Below are positions 8,215 through 17,077 of a stretch of 64,000 nucleotides of DNA, one piece after another. The first letter of the stretch is position 1; every line of letters starts with the position of its first letter. The position numbers were made by a program, and so were the translations under genes. The notes beneath the pieces are model-generated. The model ran no database searches and was not told the DNA's origin. It worked only from the letters and a program-made list of their open reading frames with translations. Origin of the DNA: CAWCAW01 sp963714125 (GTDB taxonomy: Bacteria > Actinomycetota > Acidimicrobiia > Acidimicrobiales > UBA8190); the NCBI GenBank assembly GCA_963714125.1, contig OY970234.1, positions 1,178,001-1,242,000 on the forward strand, given 5' to 3'.

Positions 8215-9684
8215 TCAGCCCGCTACCCGGTAACGCGGCGGCTGGCCCGACACCGTCACGACGTCCCCCACGAGATTGCGTCCCGCCAGGCCGGCCAGCT
8301 CGCTGTCGTGAGCGGCGGCGGCAATGTGGCGACCGTCCGGCAACCGGGCGATGACCGGGGCAGCGATGACCGACGCGGCGGGGCTCATAGCCACGGTGGC
8401 CGCCACCACCTCCGCCGAGCCCTCGGCTACCTCAGCCACGTCGACCGCGGTGGCATCGATCTCTCGCTGCGCGGCTGTGGTGTCGCCGATGCGAAAAGCG
8501 TCCGGCGGCGTGGACCCGTAAATACCGACGGTGTGCTTGGTGGCATACCAGCCCAGTCCCGTGACGAGCCCGGTCCCGCCGTGGGCGCGAATGCGTTCGA
8601 CCATGGTGGCGATGGCGTGCAGCGTGTAGTTGTTGCCCGGACCTCCGAAGTAAGGGAGCCCACCGGTCACCGTCAGCCCCCGGCTGTCATCGAGCTCGAT
8701 GCCAATGGCGGCGGAGGACATGGACAGCGCGCAGGGGAAGCAGGAGTACAGGTCGATTTGTCCGATGTCGTCGATGCCTACGCCGGCGGTTTCGAGCGCG
8801 CTGTTCACGGCGGCGCCGATGGCGGGCGACGTTCCCGGATCGGGACGCGCCGAAGGGAACCACACGTCGTTGGCGGCCGCGCCGGAGATGCAGAACACGG
8901 CGGCGTCTTCGACACCGGCGCGCCGGGCCGCACCGAGCGATGTGACCACCACGGCCGCTCCCTGGTCGACAGCGAGAACGGCGCACATGCGCTTCGGGTA
9001 CGGCTCGCTCACCAAGCGGTTGTCGGCGGAGATGGTGGCGAGCTCTGGAGCGCGGCGCGCCTGCGGGAACCACGCGTAGGGATGGGCGGCGGCCACCTCG
9101 GTGAAACGGCACAGCCATTGCGCCATGGCGTGGCGATGCTCGGCCCACGTGTGACCGGCGCGCCGGGCGATGACGCTTTCGAACAAGGCATACACGTTGA
9201 CCGGCGCGCCGAGCCCGACGGCCGTCTCGGCCGGGCCGATACCGGAGCGGCTGTCGCCCACCACGGTGTCGGGCGCCAGCGATTCGTCGTCGGGGTGCTC
9301 CTCACCGCCACCACCACCACCGCCGACCTTGGCCGATCGAAGGGCTTCGGCCCCCACCACCAACACGGCTTCGGCCTCGCCGGCTGCGATGGCCGCCGCA
9401 GCGCGGTTCACCAACCACTGCGGTGAGCTCCCACCGATGGTGGAGACCTCGGTACGCGCCGGCGCCAAGCCCAGCCGTCGGGCCAGGCGGCCCGCCGGTG
9501 ACGGACCAGGGTTGGAGAGCATGTTCACCACCGACACCTGATCGATACGGGCCCGCAACGCCGGCACTTCGGCCAGGGCCGCTTCGGCGGCCCGCGTCGC
9601 CACGTCGATGACCGATACCGGCGCGTGCCGTTCGATGGCCTGCCCGGTGGCGATCACCACCGGGATCCGATCGGGATCGGACAT
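8215..9684 (-). CDS. Thiolase-fold acyl-CoA acetyltransferase homologue lacking the active-site cysteine
   Basis: The 489-residue protein resembles the long actinobacterial acetyl-CoA acetyltransferase-like family. The N-terminal half of the thiolase fold is seen in IDQVSVVNML and in AAAIAAGEAEAVLVVGAEA. The position of the nucleophilic Cys reads TIGGSSPQW (Ser86-Ser87), and the C-terminal GHPxGxSG motif is replaced by YFGGPGNNYTLHA. Both key catalytic elements are therefore changed, and ordinary thiolysis is unlikely. A run of six glycines near residue 120 is an insertion. An extra C-terminal domain of about 80 residues (after 400) is typical of this long form. It lies between a thioesterase and an enoyl-CoA hydratase, so an acyl-CoA role is inferred. 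Confidence 0.78.
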   Translation of the reverse strand: MSDPDRIPVVIATGQAIERHAPVSVIDVATRAAEAALAEVPALRARIDQVSVVNMLSNPGPSPAGRLARRLGLAPARTEVSTIGGSSPQWLVNRAAAAIAAGEAEAVLVVGAEALRSAKVGGGGGGGEEHPDDESLAPDTVVGDSRSGIGPAETAVGLGAPVNVYALFESVIARRAGHTWAEHRHAMAQWLCRFTEVAAAHPYAWFPQARRAPELATISADNRLVSEPYPKRMCAVLAVDQGAAVVVTSLGAARRAGVEDAAVFCISGAAANDVWFPSARPDPGTSPAIGAAVNSALETAGVGIDDIGQIDLYSCFPCALSMSSAAIGIELDDSRGLTVTGGLPYFGGPGNNYTLHAIATMVERIRAHGGTGLVTGLGWYATKHTVGIYGSTPPDAFRIGDTTAAQREIDATAVDVAEVAEGSAEVVAATVAMSPAASVIAAPVIARLPDGRHIAAAAHDSELAGLAGRNLVGDVVTVSGQPPRYRVAG

Positions 9685-9687
9685 GGC

Positions 9688-10344
9688 TCAGGCCGAACCC
9701 GAGGCGAAGTGGTCGGGGTCGACGGCGACGAAAAGACCGGTGGCTTGAGCCACCAGCCGCCCACCTTGGTGTGCGTGCGCGGTCATCGAGAGTTTGCGGC
9801 CCCGGCGCTCGCTGAGTTGGGCCCGAAGCTCGAGTTCTTCGCCGAGACTCACCGGCGCTCGGTAGTTCACCTGGAGACGGCCCGTATACGCGGGTGTGGT
9901 GTGAATGGACAAGACGAAACCCATCACCTCGTCGAACAATGCCGCCACCACACCACCATGGGCGCGCCCGGGCGCCCCTTCGAAGGCCGGACCCAAGGTA
10001 GTGATGAGCACCGCTTCGTCGCCGTGGCGGTGGATGTGGGCGGCCATGCCCATGGGATTGGTCGGACCGGTGACGATGCAGTCCGTGAAGTGCGTCCGCA
10101 CCCCGCCTTCTGAGGGCGCGTCGGCGAACAAGGCTTGTGTCATCTCGGCCGTGTGCAGCCGGCGCTGCGGAGCGCGCTCGGTTTCCTCGACAAGGACTTC
10201 GATCTGAGTGGCCAGTCGGGTCATGGCCTCGTCGTCCACGTCGTGGGAGACGAGCGCGTGACCCAAGGCCCGCAGCGCACCGGCGGCACGCACGCGCCTG
10301 TCGAGGGAGGCTATGGGCGGGAGGTTGTCGTTAACGGGAGACAC
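9688..10344 (-). CDS. PaaI-type hot-dog fold acyl-CoA thioesterase
   Basis: This is a probable thioesterase that hydrolyses acyl-CoA intermediates. The 218-residue protein has an N-terminal helical extension of about 100 residues followed by one hot-dog domain. The central helix reads RAHGGVVAALFDEVMGF; the HGG followed by an acidic residue in the helix is the PaaI/YbgC-like active-site pattern. The following strand is GRLQVNYRAPVSLGEELELRA. It lies 3 bases from the thiolase homologue and 6 bases from the acyl-CoA dehydrogenase, so all three are almost certainly co-transcribed. Confidence 0.82.
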   Translation of the reverse strand: MSPVNDNLPPIASLDRRVRAAGALRALGHALVSHDVDDEAMTRLATQIEVLVEETERAPQRRLHTAEMTQALFADAPSEGGVRTHFTDCIVTGPTNPMGMAAHIHRHGDEAVLITTLGPAFEGAPGRAHGGVVAALFDEVMGFVLSIHTTPAYTGRLQVNYRAPVSLGEELELRAQLSERRGRKLSMTAHAHQGGRLVAQATGLFVAVDPDHFASGSA

Positions 10345-10350
10345 CAGGCA

Positions 10351-11604
10351 TTAGTTGCGCTTGACCTCTGCCCAAGGCACGCCCTTGTCGACCTCCACAT
10401 CGCGCGGCAGACCCAGAATTCTCTCGGCCATCTGGTTGCGCAGGACCTCGGAGGTTCCGCCCTCAATGGTGTTGGCCCGGGCCCGCAGGAACGTGTAGCC
10501 GAGCGCCTCGGCGTCTTTGTCGTCCGCCATCCACGCCACCGAGCCCATGCCGTTGGCATTGACGGCGATGTTGGAGCGGCGCTGGTTGTACTCGGCGTTG
10601 AAGACCTTGTTCACCGAACCCTCGGGGCCGGGTTGCTGGCCGCGACGACGCGCCGAGTTGGCTCGGAACGTGGTGATCTCTTTGATCTCCGATTCGATGT
10701 ATAGCTGTGCCAGCTGTTGGCGCATCAGGGGATCGCTGCGATCGGGAATGCGCGCCAAGTACGACTGCCACGGGTCGCGTCGCACCCCACCCGTGAACGA
10801 CACCGGATCCAACGAAATGCCCGACAGGGCCACCCGTTCGTTCATGAGCGTGGTACGCGCGCAGCGCCATCCGTCGCCGACGGCCCCCACCCGATTGGCG
10901 TCGGGGATGTGCACGTCGGTGAAGAAGACCTCGTTGAACTCCGATGAACCGGTGAGCTGTTGCAGCGGACGTATCTCGACGCCCGGCGACTTCATGTCGA
11001 CGATGAAGTAGCTGAGGCCCTCGTGCTTGGGCGCGTTGGGGTCGGTGCGGGCCAGCAGCATGCCGAAGGTGGCGAACTGCGCGATCGTCGTCCACACCTT
11101 CTGGCCGTTGACGACCCAAACGTCCCCATCCTTGACCGCACGCGTCGACAACGACGCCAGATCTGACCCCGAACCCGGCTCACTGAACAGCTGGCACCAG
11201 ATCTCTTCGGCCGAGAGGATCTTGCGCAGGTAGCGCTCCTTCTGCGCCTCCGAGCCGTGCTCGATCAGGGTGGGACCGGCCAGTCCGACGCCGAGAAGAT
11301 TGATTGACACGGTGGGGAGGCGGTAGTGCGTGAGCTCCGAACGCACGACTTGCTGCATCCATACCTCGCCCGACATGCCGCCGTATTCCGTCGGCCACAG
11401 CGGTGCCGCGTACGGGCTGCGCCCGATCGTCGACTGCCACGTGAAGGGGTTGAAGCCACTGGCGGCCTTGAGTTCTCCCAAGGTGTCGTCGTCGCCGGCC
11501 TCAACGGCTTCCATCCACCCCGCCGGCAGCACGTCGGCCAGCCACGTGCGGAACTCCTGACGGAATTCCTGCTGCTCGCCACTGTCCTCAATCTCCCAGC
11601 GCAT
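10351..11604 (-). CDS. Acyl-CoA dehydrogenase
   Basis: This FAD enzyme introduces the 2,3 double bond in an acyl-CoA. It has 417 residues from the chosen ATG at 11604, which follows GAGGAGG at a good distance; an upstream in-frame start at 11649 adds 15 residues without a better site. Seen are APLWPTEYGG in the N-terminal domain, WCQLFSEPGSGSDLASL (FAD and substrate strand), VNGQKVWTT, and the C-terminal IEGGTSEVLRNQMAERILGLPR. It is the first gene of a minus-strand operon with a thioesterase, thiolase homologue and hydratase, which suggests a short or branched acyl-CoA route. Confidence 0.9.
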   Translation of the reverse strand: MRWEIEDSGEQQEFRQEFRTWLADVLPAGWMEAVEAGDDDTLGELKAASGFNPFTWQSTIGRSPYAAPLWPTEYGGMSGEVWMQQVVRSELTHYRLPTVSINLLGVGLAGPTLIEHGSEAQKERYLRKILSAEEIWCQLFSEPGSGSDLASLSTRAVKDGDVWVVNGQKVWTTIAQFATFGMLLARTDPNAPKHEGLSYFIVDMKSPGVEIRPLQQLTGSSEFNEVFFTDVHIPDANRVGAVGDGWRCARTTLMNERVALSGISLDPVSFTGGVRRDPWQSYLARIPDRSDPLMRQQLAQLYIESEIKEITTFRANSARRRGQQPGPEGSVNKVFNAEYNQRRSNIAVNANGMGSVAWMADDKDAEALGYTFLRARANTIEGGTSEVLRNQMAERILGLPRDVEVDKGVPWAEVKRN

Positions 11605-11824
11605 GCTTGGCGTCCTCCTCGGGCCATCCTCCGGACCGCTGCTCGCCAAGTGACCCGTCGGTCACCACGCGAATGGCGGCCAGCTTAGGGCGCTACCGCC
11701 CGGCCCGACCGGGCTGAGTGGCCGTGTTGGGTGGTCGATGCTTGGTTCCGGCGCGCCGACGGACTAGGCCTAAGGCGTTAATAGCGGAAGGTCGCGCCAG
11801 CCGAGCGCGACAGGAAGGAGCACC

Positions 11825-12022
11825 GTGGAAGGTCAGAGTGTTGTCATCGAGGCAGGAGCCGACGGTCGTTCCGATGTCGACGATCTCGACGGGATCGACG
11901 ATGTCATCGAAGCCGAGTTGGCCGTGGGCGATCGCGAGGCGTGCTCGGTCGGCTTCGGGTTCTCTTCTGATGTCCGCCTGGCCATGGCTGCCACGCAGCC
12001 GGTGCCCAAAGTGCGCCGTTAA
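11825..12022 (+). CDS. Small acidic hypothetical protein
   Basis: I do not recognise this 65-residue protein. The GTG start at 11825 has GGAAGGAG four bases upstream, one of the clearest ribosome-binding sites in the area, which is the main reason to call it a gene. The sequence is acidic in the first half (ADGRSDVDDLDGIDDVIEAE) and ends with the basic VPKVRR. It has one cysteine and no transmembrane segment. Its stop is one base from the stop of the convergent hydrolase gene. It starts 221 bases from the divergent acyl-CoA dehydrogenase start, leaving room for its own promoter. Confidence 0.5.
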   Translation: MEGQSVVIEAGADGRSDVDDLDGIDDVIEAELAVGDREACSVGFGFSSDVRLAMAATQPVPKVRR

Positions 12023-12023
12023 A

Positions 12024-13115
12024 TCAGCGCACCACCTGCATGGCTTTGGGCCGGCGCCGGCCCTCGCCGAAAGCGGCGGAGCGGGAGCGTCGGCCCGAGC
12101 TCGCCTTTTGCAGTAACAGCCGACGGTCTGCCACCGCCTCAACGAATTCCCTGCCGCGCGGCAACATGGTCAGCACGTCGGCTTGACCCTGAGGGCGGGG
12201 AATCATCCACGAGTGACCGCCCGGGACCCACACGACATCGGTGCCGGCCAGGGTGGCGAATTCCTTGGCCGTCGCCGCGTTGACGATGCGGTCGAAGCAT
12301 CCCCACACCGGCAGGATGGGGATGTTCGCCTCGGCCAAGCGCTGTACCTCTTGGCGCAGATCGATGGACATGAGCATCGTCCCCACCGGCAGCGTTCTGC
12401 CCATGGAGCGGAGGTTTCGCTTGGTATCGGGCCACAGGCCCCGAAACGTCGATGACAGGCGACGGCCGATGAGAAGGTCGGGCGTATCGAGCACCGCCGC
12501 CACCAGCAGGTCGACTACCCCAGCCATGTCAGGCAGAAACGGCGACAGCATCGAGACGAGTAGCCCGTGCCGGTGCATCCACTCGGGCGTGGCGGCCCCG
12601 TCGCGATAGACGATCCCGAGGGTGCGATCGGGATGCAGGTCGGCGAACTCCACCGCCACCGCTCCACCCATCGAATGGCCCAAGAGGACGACTTGCTCGA
12701 CCCCTAAGTGATCGAGCACGCGCAACACCTGCTCGGTCAGGGCCCGGAGGTTCACCTGTTCCCACGGCAGCGGATCGCTACCGGCGAATCCCGGCAGGGT
12801 CGGGTTGATGACCCGCCATCCCATGCGCTGGGCCAGTTGGCTGCTCTCTCGCCAGTACATGCCGCCCCCGGCGAAGAACCCGTGGATGTTCACCGCCCAC
12901 ACAGGCGGATCTCCCGCACCGCTCGGACCGTGGGCACCTTCGTTGTCCGACACGGCGTAACGCACCCGTCGGCCGTCCACCATCATCTTGGCCGGCACCA
13001 TGCGCACGCGGGGCGGCGCTACCCGTAGGGCCGTTTCACGGCGCCCGCTACCGTCGGGCCGCGTGGCCCGAAGAGGCGGAGATACTGGTGTCGAGGCAGG
13101 CGCCGTTGCTCTCAT
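12024..13115 (-). CDS. Alpha/beta hydrolase
   Basis: This is a likely serine hydrolase, esterase or epoxide-hydrolase-like enzyme of 363 residues. The nucleophile elbow GHSMGG lies within VVLLGHSMGGAVAVEFA. NIHGFFAGG holds the oxyanion loop, the acid is in VWGCFDRIVN, and the histidine is in VPGGHSW. The cap region between the elbow and the acid is about 100 residues. The first 38 residues are Arg/Pro-rich and unlike the family, so the Met at 13001 is a plausible true start; neither has a strong Shine-Dalgarno. No signal peptide is evident. Confidence 0.82.
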   Translation of the reverse strand: MRATAPASTPVSPPLRATRPDGSGRRETALRVAPPRVRMVPAKMMVDGRRVRYAVSDNEGAHGPSGAGDPPVWAVNIHGFFAGGGMYWRESSQLAQRMGWRVINPTLPGFAGSDPLPWEQVNLRALTEQVLRVLDHLGVEQVVLLGHSMGGAVAVEFADLHPDRTLGIVYRDGAATPEWMHRHGLLVSMLSPFLPDMAGVVDLLVAAVLDTPDLLIGRRLSSTFRGLWPDTKRNLRSMGRTLPVGTMLMSIDLRQEVQRLAEANIPILPVWGCFDRIVNAATAKEFATLAGTDVVWVPGGHSWMIPRPQGQADVLTMLPRGREFVEAVADRRLLLQKASSGRRSRSAAFGEGRRRPKAMQVVR

Positions 13116-13268
13116 GTCGACTAATCGACCCTAGCCGACCTCGGCCCACAAATCGCGGTAGGTGGTTCCTCAGACACGCAGGGTTGCGGCGTTGTGGCCA
13201 CGCCCAGGTCCCCGCCGACCGCGGCCCAATTGGCGCCCCGGGCGGGTGTCGACGGCACACTGTGTCCC

Positions 13269-13847
13269 ATGGTCTTGACACCAGGGGGCGACGTCCCCGC
13301 GTCGCTCATCGAGGTGGACGGGCTCGTCATACGCCGCCTCACGGTGCATGACGCCCCCGCCGTGGCCAAGGCCATATCCGAGAGCTTCGACCACTTGGTG
13401 CCGTGGATGTCGTGGGCCACGCCCGAAGCCACCACCGAACGCTTCCAGCGCCGGCGTCTGGGCGGCACGGCCGGTTCATGGGAACCCGGCGGCGACTACT
13501 CGTACGGGATACTGCTTCCCCAGTCCTCCGCTGTTATCGGCGCCGCCGGCCTGCACCGCCGCATCGGACCGAACGCCCTAGAGATTGGGTACTGGGTGCA
13601 CGTCGCCCATATCCACAAAGGAATTGCCACCGCAACAGCGCGGGCCATCACCTCTGCCTGTTTCGCCATGCGTGACATCACCCACGTGGAGATCCATTGC
13701 GATGCCGCTAACCACGCCAGCGCGGCCGTGCCACGCCGGTTGGGGTTCCATCTTGTCGGCGAGGTCGCCCACATTCCCGAGGCTCCGGCCGAAGAAGGCC
13801 GTCGCTTGATATGGCGAGTGACAAAGGATGAATGGCCGCGCGCTTAA
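13269..13847 (+). CDS. RimJ/RimL-type GNAT N-acetyltransferase
   Basis: This is a probable protein N-terminal or small-molecule acetyltransferase, 192 residues from the ATG at 13269; a GTG at 13194 would add a poorly conserved 25-residue leader. The fold is visible as LVIRRLTVHDAPAVAKAI, then IGAAGLHRRIGPNALEIGYWV (typical of RimL), HIHKGIATATARAI in the CoA loop (usually RGxGxAT; here KGIATAT) and HCDAANHASAAVPRRLGF. Its 3' end overlaps the SulP gene stop by four bases on the opposite strand. Confidence 0.85.
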   Translation: MVLTPGGDVPASLIEVDGLVIRRLTVHDAPAVAKAISESFDHLVPWMSWATPEATTERFQRRRLGGTAGSWEPGGDYSYGILLPQSSAVIGAAGLHRRIGPNALEIGYWVHVAHIHKGIATATARAITSACFAMRDITHVEIHCDAANHASAAVPRRLGFHLVGEVAHIPEAPAEEGRRLIWRVTKDEWPRA

Positions 13848-15550
13848 GAGCCCGGAGTTCCGGGGGCAGAAGGTTTGGGCCCCAAGGCGATCACAGCCTC
13901 GTCCACGCTTGAGAACATGTGGTCGGTCCCGATCTTGGCCAGCAGGCCGCTGCGTCTGAGGTCGACCTCGGTAGCACCGACAGCCCTGGCTACGGCGAAG
14001 GTGATGTGATCGCGCTGCAGGGTGTCCATGACTTGGGTCAAAGCGCGCGATCCCGTGTAGTCAATGTCGTCCATGGCTGCGGTGTCCAAGATGAACAATG
14101 TGGTCGGGCTGGTGGCCTCGGCCAGGGCTTTGTTCACCGAGGCGCGGAAGTACTCGGCGTTGGCGAAATACAGCGACGCGGAGAAGAGAAAGGCGATCAC
14201 GCCGGGCGTGGGTTTGGTGTCGGCATGCAAGCCCAAGGGCTCCCAACTTGTCGTGCCGTGAATGCGACCGAGTTGGTAGGAACCGGGTCGGGCGCTGAGG
14301 TGCACCCGCAGGATGATGGCCAGGGCCACGGCGACCACGATGCCCTGTTCGACGCCGATGAGGGCGACGGCCAGCAAAGTGACGAGCGCCAAGCCGAACT
14401 CCCACACACTGAAGCGCAGCACCGTGCGCAGATCTCGAACCCGAAAAATACGGAGGGCGACGAAGATCAGCACGGCCGCCAGCGTCGCCAGCGGTACGTC
14501 TTTCAAGAGCCCGGCCGCCGGGATGAGCAGCACCACCACGGCGGCGGCTCCGAGGCTCGAAACCTGCGTTTTCCCGCCCGAACCCGCCACGGCCGAGGTA
14601 CGTCCCGGGCTGGCGTTGACGGCAAACGCCCCAAAGAAACCGGCCACCACGTTGGCGGCCCCGACCCCGATGAAGTCCTGTCCGACATCGACGTCGTAGC
14701 CGCCCTGGTCGGCAAAAGCACGTGTGGTGGCGGCCGACTGGCTCACGATCACCAGGGCCACGACCACGGCGATGGGGATCACGCTGCCGATGGCCGACCA
14801 CGAGAGCCCGGTCAGCCCCACATGGGGAGCGCCGTGGGCAACCGTGCCGAGCACGGCCACACCGTGGTTCTTCAACTGGGCCGCCCACACCACAAGGGTG
14901 GACCCCACGAGTCCCACCAAGGCGCCGGGCAGACGACGACTGATGCGCTCGGAGCCCGCCACCACGATGAACACGGCGACGCCGATGACGAGGGTCCATT
15001 TGTTGGTGGCGTGCAAATGGGAGGCGACGAATGACAAGCGGTGCAGCGTCGTACCACTGGCGGCAGGAAGTCCGAAGAGGTCCGGAAGTTGGTGCACGAA
15101 GATGATGATGGCGACGCCGCACAAGAAGCCACTGATAATGGGGGCGGACAGGAAGTCGGCAATCCACCCCAAGCGCAACACGCCGACGGCGGCCACCACG
15201 ACGCCCGTCACCACGGCCAGGATCCCGACCAACGCCACGTAGTGGGTCGATCCGGCCGTGGCCAGATGCGCCATACCCGCCGCGAACAGCGGAGCGATCG
15301 TCGAGTCCGCCCCCACCGACATCTGGGGGTTGGAACCGAGCAGTGCGAAGACCACCGAGCCGGCTATGAACGCATAGAGGCCGGTGATGGGCGGCATGCC
15401 GGCCAGTCGCGACGTGGCCAGTTGCTCGGGCACGGCGATGGCCAACAACGTGACGGCGGCCAACAGGTCAGCCGACAACCAGGAGCGTTGATAGCCGCGC
15501 AGCGACTCGAATACGGGCAGAGCGCTCCGCTTGTGCGTCGGTTCGGTCAC
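13844..15550 (-). CDS. SulP-family anion transporter with STAS domain
   Basis: This is a membrane transporter of the SLC26/SulP family (sulfate, bicarbonate or other anions). From the GTG at 15550 it has 568 residues, the usual size, and begins with the amphipathic SALPVFESLRGYQ before helix 1. The substrate-site helix reads VPEQLATSRLAGMPPITGLYAF. About ten to twelve hydrophobic segments run to near residue 430. A STAS domain fills the C-terminus: TLFILDTAAMDDIDYTGSRAL, where the usual phosphorylatable Ser/Thr lies near DYTGS. GTG at 15610 is an alternative start that would overlap the DUF503 gene. The true substrate cannot be inferred. Confidence 0.88.
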   Translation of the reverse strand: MTEPTHKRSALPVFESLRGYQRSWLSADLLAAVTLLAIAVPEQLATSRLAGMPPITGLYAFIAGSVVFALLGSNPQMSVGADSTIAPLFAAGMAHLATAGSTHYVALVGILAVVTGVVVAAVGVLRLGWIADFLSAPIISGFLCGVAIIIFVHQLPDLFGLPAASGTTLHRLSFVASHLHATNKWTLVIGVAVFIVVAGSERISRRLPGALVGLVGSTLVVWAAQLKNHGVAVLGTVAHGAPHVGLTGLSWSAIGSVIPIAVVVALVIVSQSAATTRAFADQGGYDVDVGQDFIGVGAANVVAGFFGAFAVNASPGRTSAVAGSGGKTQVSSLGAAAVVVLLIPAAGLLKDVPLATLAAVLIFVALRIFRVRDLRTVLRFSVWEFGLALVTLLAVALIGVEQGIVVAVALAIILRVHLSARPGSYQLGRIHGTTSWEPLGLHADTKPTPGVIAFLFSASLYFANAEYFRASVNKALAEATSPTTLFILDTAAMDDIDYTGSRALTQVMDTLQRDHITFAVARAVGATEVDLRRSGLLAKIGTDHMFSSVDEAVIALGPKPSAPGTPGS

Positions 15551-15578
15551 ACCGTCATCGTCGGTCCGCGCCGCGCGT

Positions 15579-15872
15579 TCAGGGGTCGAGGTCGAGCCAA
15601 TGTCGCTCACTGGCGAGCACCGAGATCTCGGGATGCGACCACACGAAGCGCTCAACGGTGTCGAGCGTCGACTCGGCATGACCGGCGCTGGAGGCCACCA
15701 CGCTGAACCCGAGTCCGGCCCGTTGCCAGGTGCCTTGGTGGTCCACCTCTGACACCGACACGCCATAGCGGCGCTTGGAAATGGCGATGATGTGGCGCAT
15801 CACCGAGCGTTTGTGCTTTAAGGACGTGCTGTCGTTGATCAGCAGGTCCATCTCCAAGGCGGCGACGTACAC
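15579..15872 (-). CDS. DUF503 family protein
   Basis: This 97-residue protein matches the DUF503 (YlxP-like) family: MYVAALEMDLLINDSTSLKHKRSVMR at the start is the family signature, in which LKxKR follows the first strand, and YGVSVSEVDHQGTWQRAGLG is the second conserved part. Function is poorly known; in other bacteria the gene often sits near infB and rbfA, and a link to ribosome assembly has been suggested from that. Here it stands upstream of a SulP transporter, an unusual place, so context gives no support for a ribosomal role. Confidence 0.85.
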   Translation of the reverse strand: MYVAALEMDLLINDSTSLKHKRSVMRHIIAISKRRYGVSVSEVDHQGTWQRAGLGFSVVASSAGHAESTLDTVERFVWSHPEISVLASERHWLDLDP

Positions 15873-16103
15873 CCTGTCAGCCCCTTACCCCGGCTTCGGC
15901 GCAGTCCCGAGGTCGCTGCCACCTCACGGTGGCCACAGTAGGCGAGGGGGCGGCGGGAGCCGATGACCCTCAGCAGCCGATCAGCCTCGCCACGGCCCTC
16001 GTCCCCGAGCTCAGCCCGCCCCAGGCTCGTCACCATTGATCACAGGTTGAGTTGCCGTTGATGGTGCCGTGATCATCGTCATCCATACTCCGACTTCGGC
16101 GGC

Positions 16104-16916
16104 ATGTCTGTGGGGGGTTTGCGCCACCCGCAGGCACCATCTGGGGAGGCGGCGCTGAAAGAGATCGCGGTGGTGAGCCCTGAGCGGGTTCTCGTGCACG
16201 TATCGGCGCCTGATCCGGTGTCGCAGGCCGTGCTGTGGAGCCAACTGCGAGCCCATCCCGCCCTCATCGCCGTGGACAACGCTGGCGAGGCCGATGTCGT
16301 GGTCGTGGTCACCGAGGTCATCGATCCCAACGCTCTGGCTCGCATCCGAGCCCTGGCCATGGTGGAACGGGCCCGGGTCGTCCTCATTGCCTCCCAACTC
16401 GATCAACGAGGTGCCCTGGCGGCTGTCGACGCGGGCGTGCACAGCATCCTTCACCGTTCGGACGCCGATTCCGAGCGACTGGCCGCCGCCGTGGTTTTGG
16501 CCGCCGGTGGGGACGTCGCCCTTCCTTCTGACGTGCTCGGCCTTCTTCTGGCCCGATTGGATCGCTCCGGCACCGACGCTTCTTCCACGGTGGTTCCTAT
16601 CGCCAGCCGGTGGCGGGGGACGTCGAACGGATCTCGTATCCACTCCATGAGCAACAGGTGGCAAGGCAACGGTGCGGCCGCCTCTAACGACGCCGACGAC
16701 GATGTTGATGACGCCGCCGAGGTGGAGGGGTTCACCGAGCGGGAGCGGACGGTGCTCCGTTTGGTGTCCGAAGGCTTCGACACCGCCGAGATCGCCGCCG
16801 AGCTGGCCTACTCCGAGCGCACGGTGAAGAACGCCATCCACGCCGTCACCGAACGGCACAACCTGCGCAATCGTTCGCACGCCGTGGCATACGCCCTGCG
16901 CGTAGGAGCGATCTAG
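16104..16916 (+). CDS. LuxR/NarL-type regulator with a degenerate receiver-like domain
   Basis: This is a transcription factor of 270 residues. The C-terminal HTH is clear at about 205-262: FTERERTVLRLVSEGFDTAEIA then ELAYSERTVKNAIHAV. The N-terminal part (about 25-130) looks like a receiver fold, with LVHVSAPDPVSQAVLWSQL and a final VDAGVHSILHRSDADSERLAAAV. The phospho-acceptor strand reads VVVVVTEVIDP, where no Asp sits at the usual place, and the acidic pair near the N-terminus is missing. It is therefore probably not phosphorylated and may be constitutive or ligand-controlled. No histidine kinase lies nearby. The linker (145-200) is low complexity. Confidence 0.82.
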   Translation: MSVGGLRHPQAPSGEAALKEIAVVSPERVLVHVSAPDPVSQAVLWSQLRAHPALIAVDNAGEADVVVVVTEVIDPNALARIRALAMVERARVVLIASQLDQRGALAAVDAGVHSILHRSDADSERLAAAVVLAAGGDVALPSDVLGLLLARLDRSGTDASSTVVPIASRWRGTSNGSRIHSMSNRWQGNGAAASNDADDDVDDAAEVEGFTERERTVLRLVSEGFDTAEIAAELAYSERTVKNAIHAVTERHNLRNRSHAVAYALRVGAI

Positions 16917-17001
16917 CCACTAAGCCCTCTGGCCTTGCGGCCATGGAGGCATCTGCCGTCGGGCCAGTTGGCCCTGGCACCATCTCGTCCCTGTACTGTC
17001 T

Positions 17002-17031
17002 TTGACAGCTCCACTGTCTGGTGACTCGTAT
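17002..17031 (+). promoter_or_regulatory. Possible promoter for the GMC oxidoreductase operon
   Basis: TTGACA at 17002-17007 is a perfect -35 match and lies 18 bases from TCGTAT at 17026-17031, a weak -10. It is upstream of the start at 17078. The TTGACA is part of the short inverted repeat CTGTC-TTT-GACAG, which could allow repressor control. The -10 is poor, so this is tentative. Confidence 0.3.
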
Positions 17032-17077
17032 CGCGTCGCGTGTGGCGTCGCGTACTGCCTCGAGTACTGGGAGGATC

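Noticed and set aside
8173..9426. Long open frame of 417 codons antisense to the thiolase homologue
   Set aside because: It mirrors the GC-rich third positions of the real gene, has no recognisable domain, and the minus-strand product has clear thiolase-family sequence.
16037..16075. Inverted repeat TGATCAC ... GTGATCA upstream of the LuxR-type regulator
   Set aside because: The 7-bp arms are 25 bases apart, too far for a typical single operator, and the arms could match by chance.
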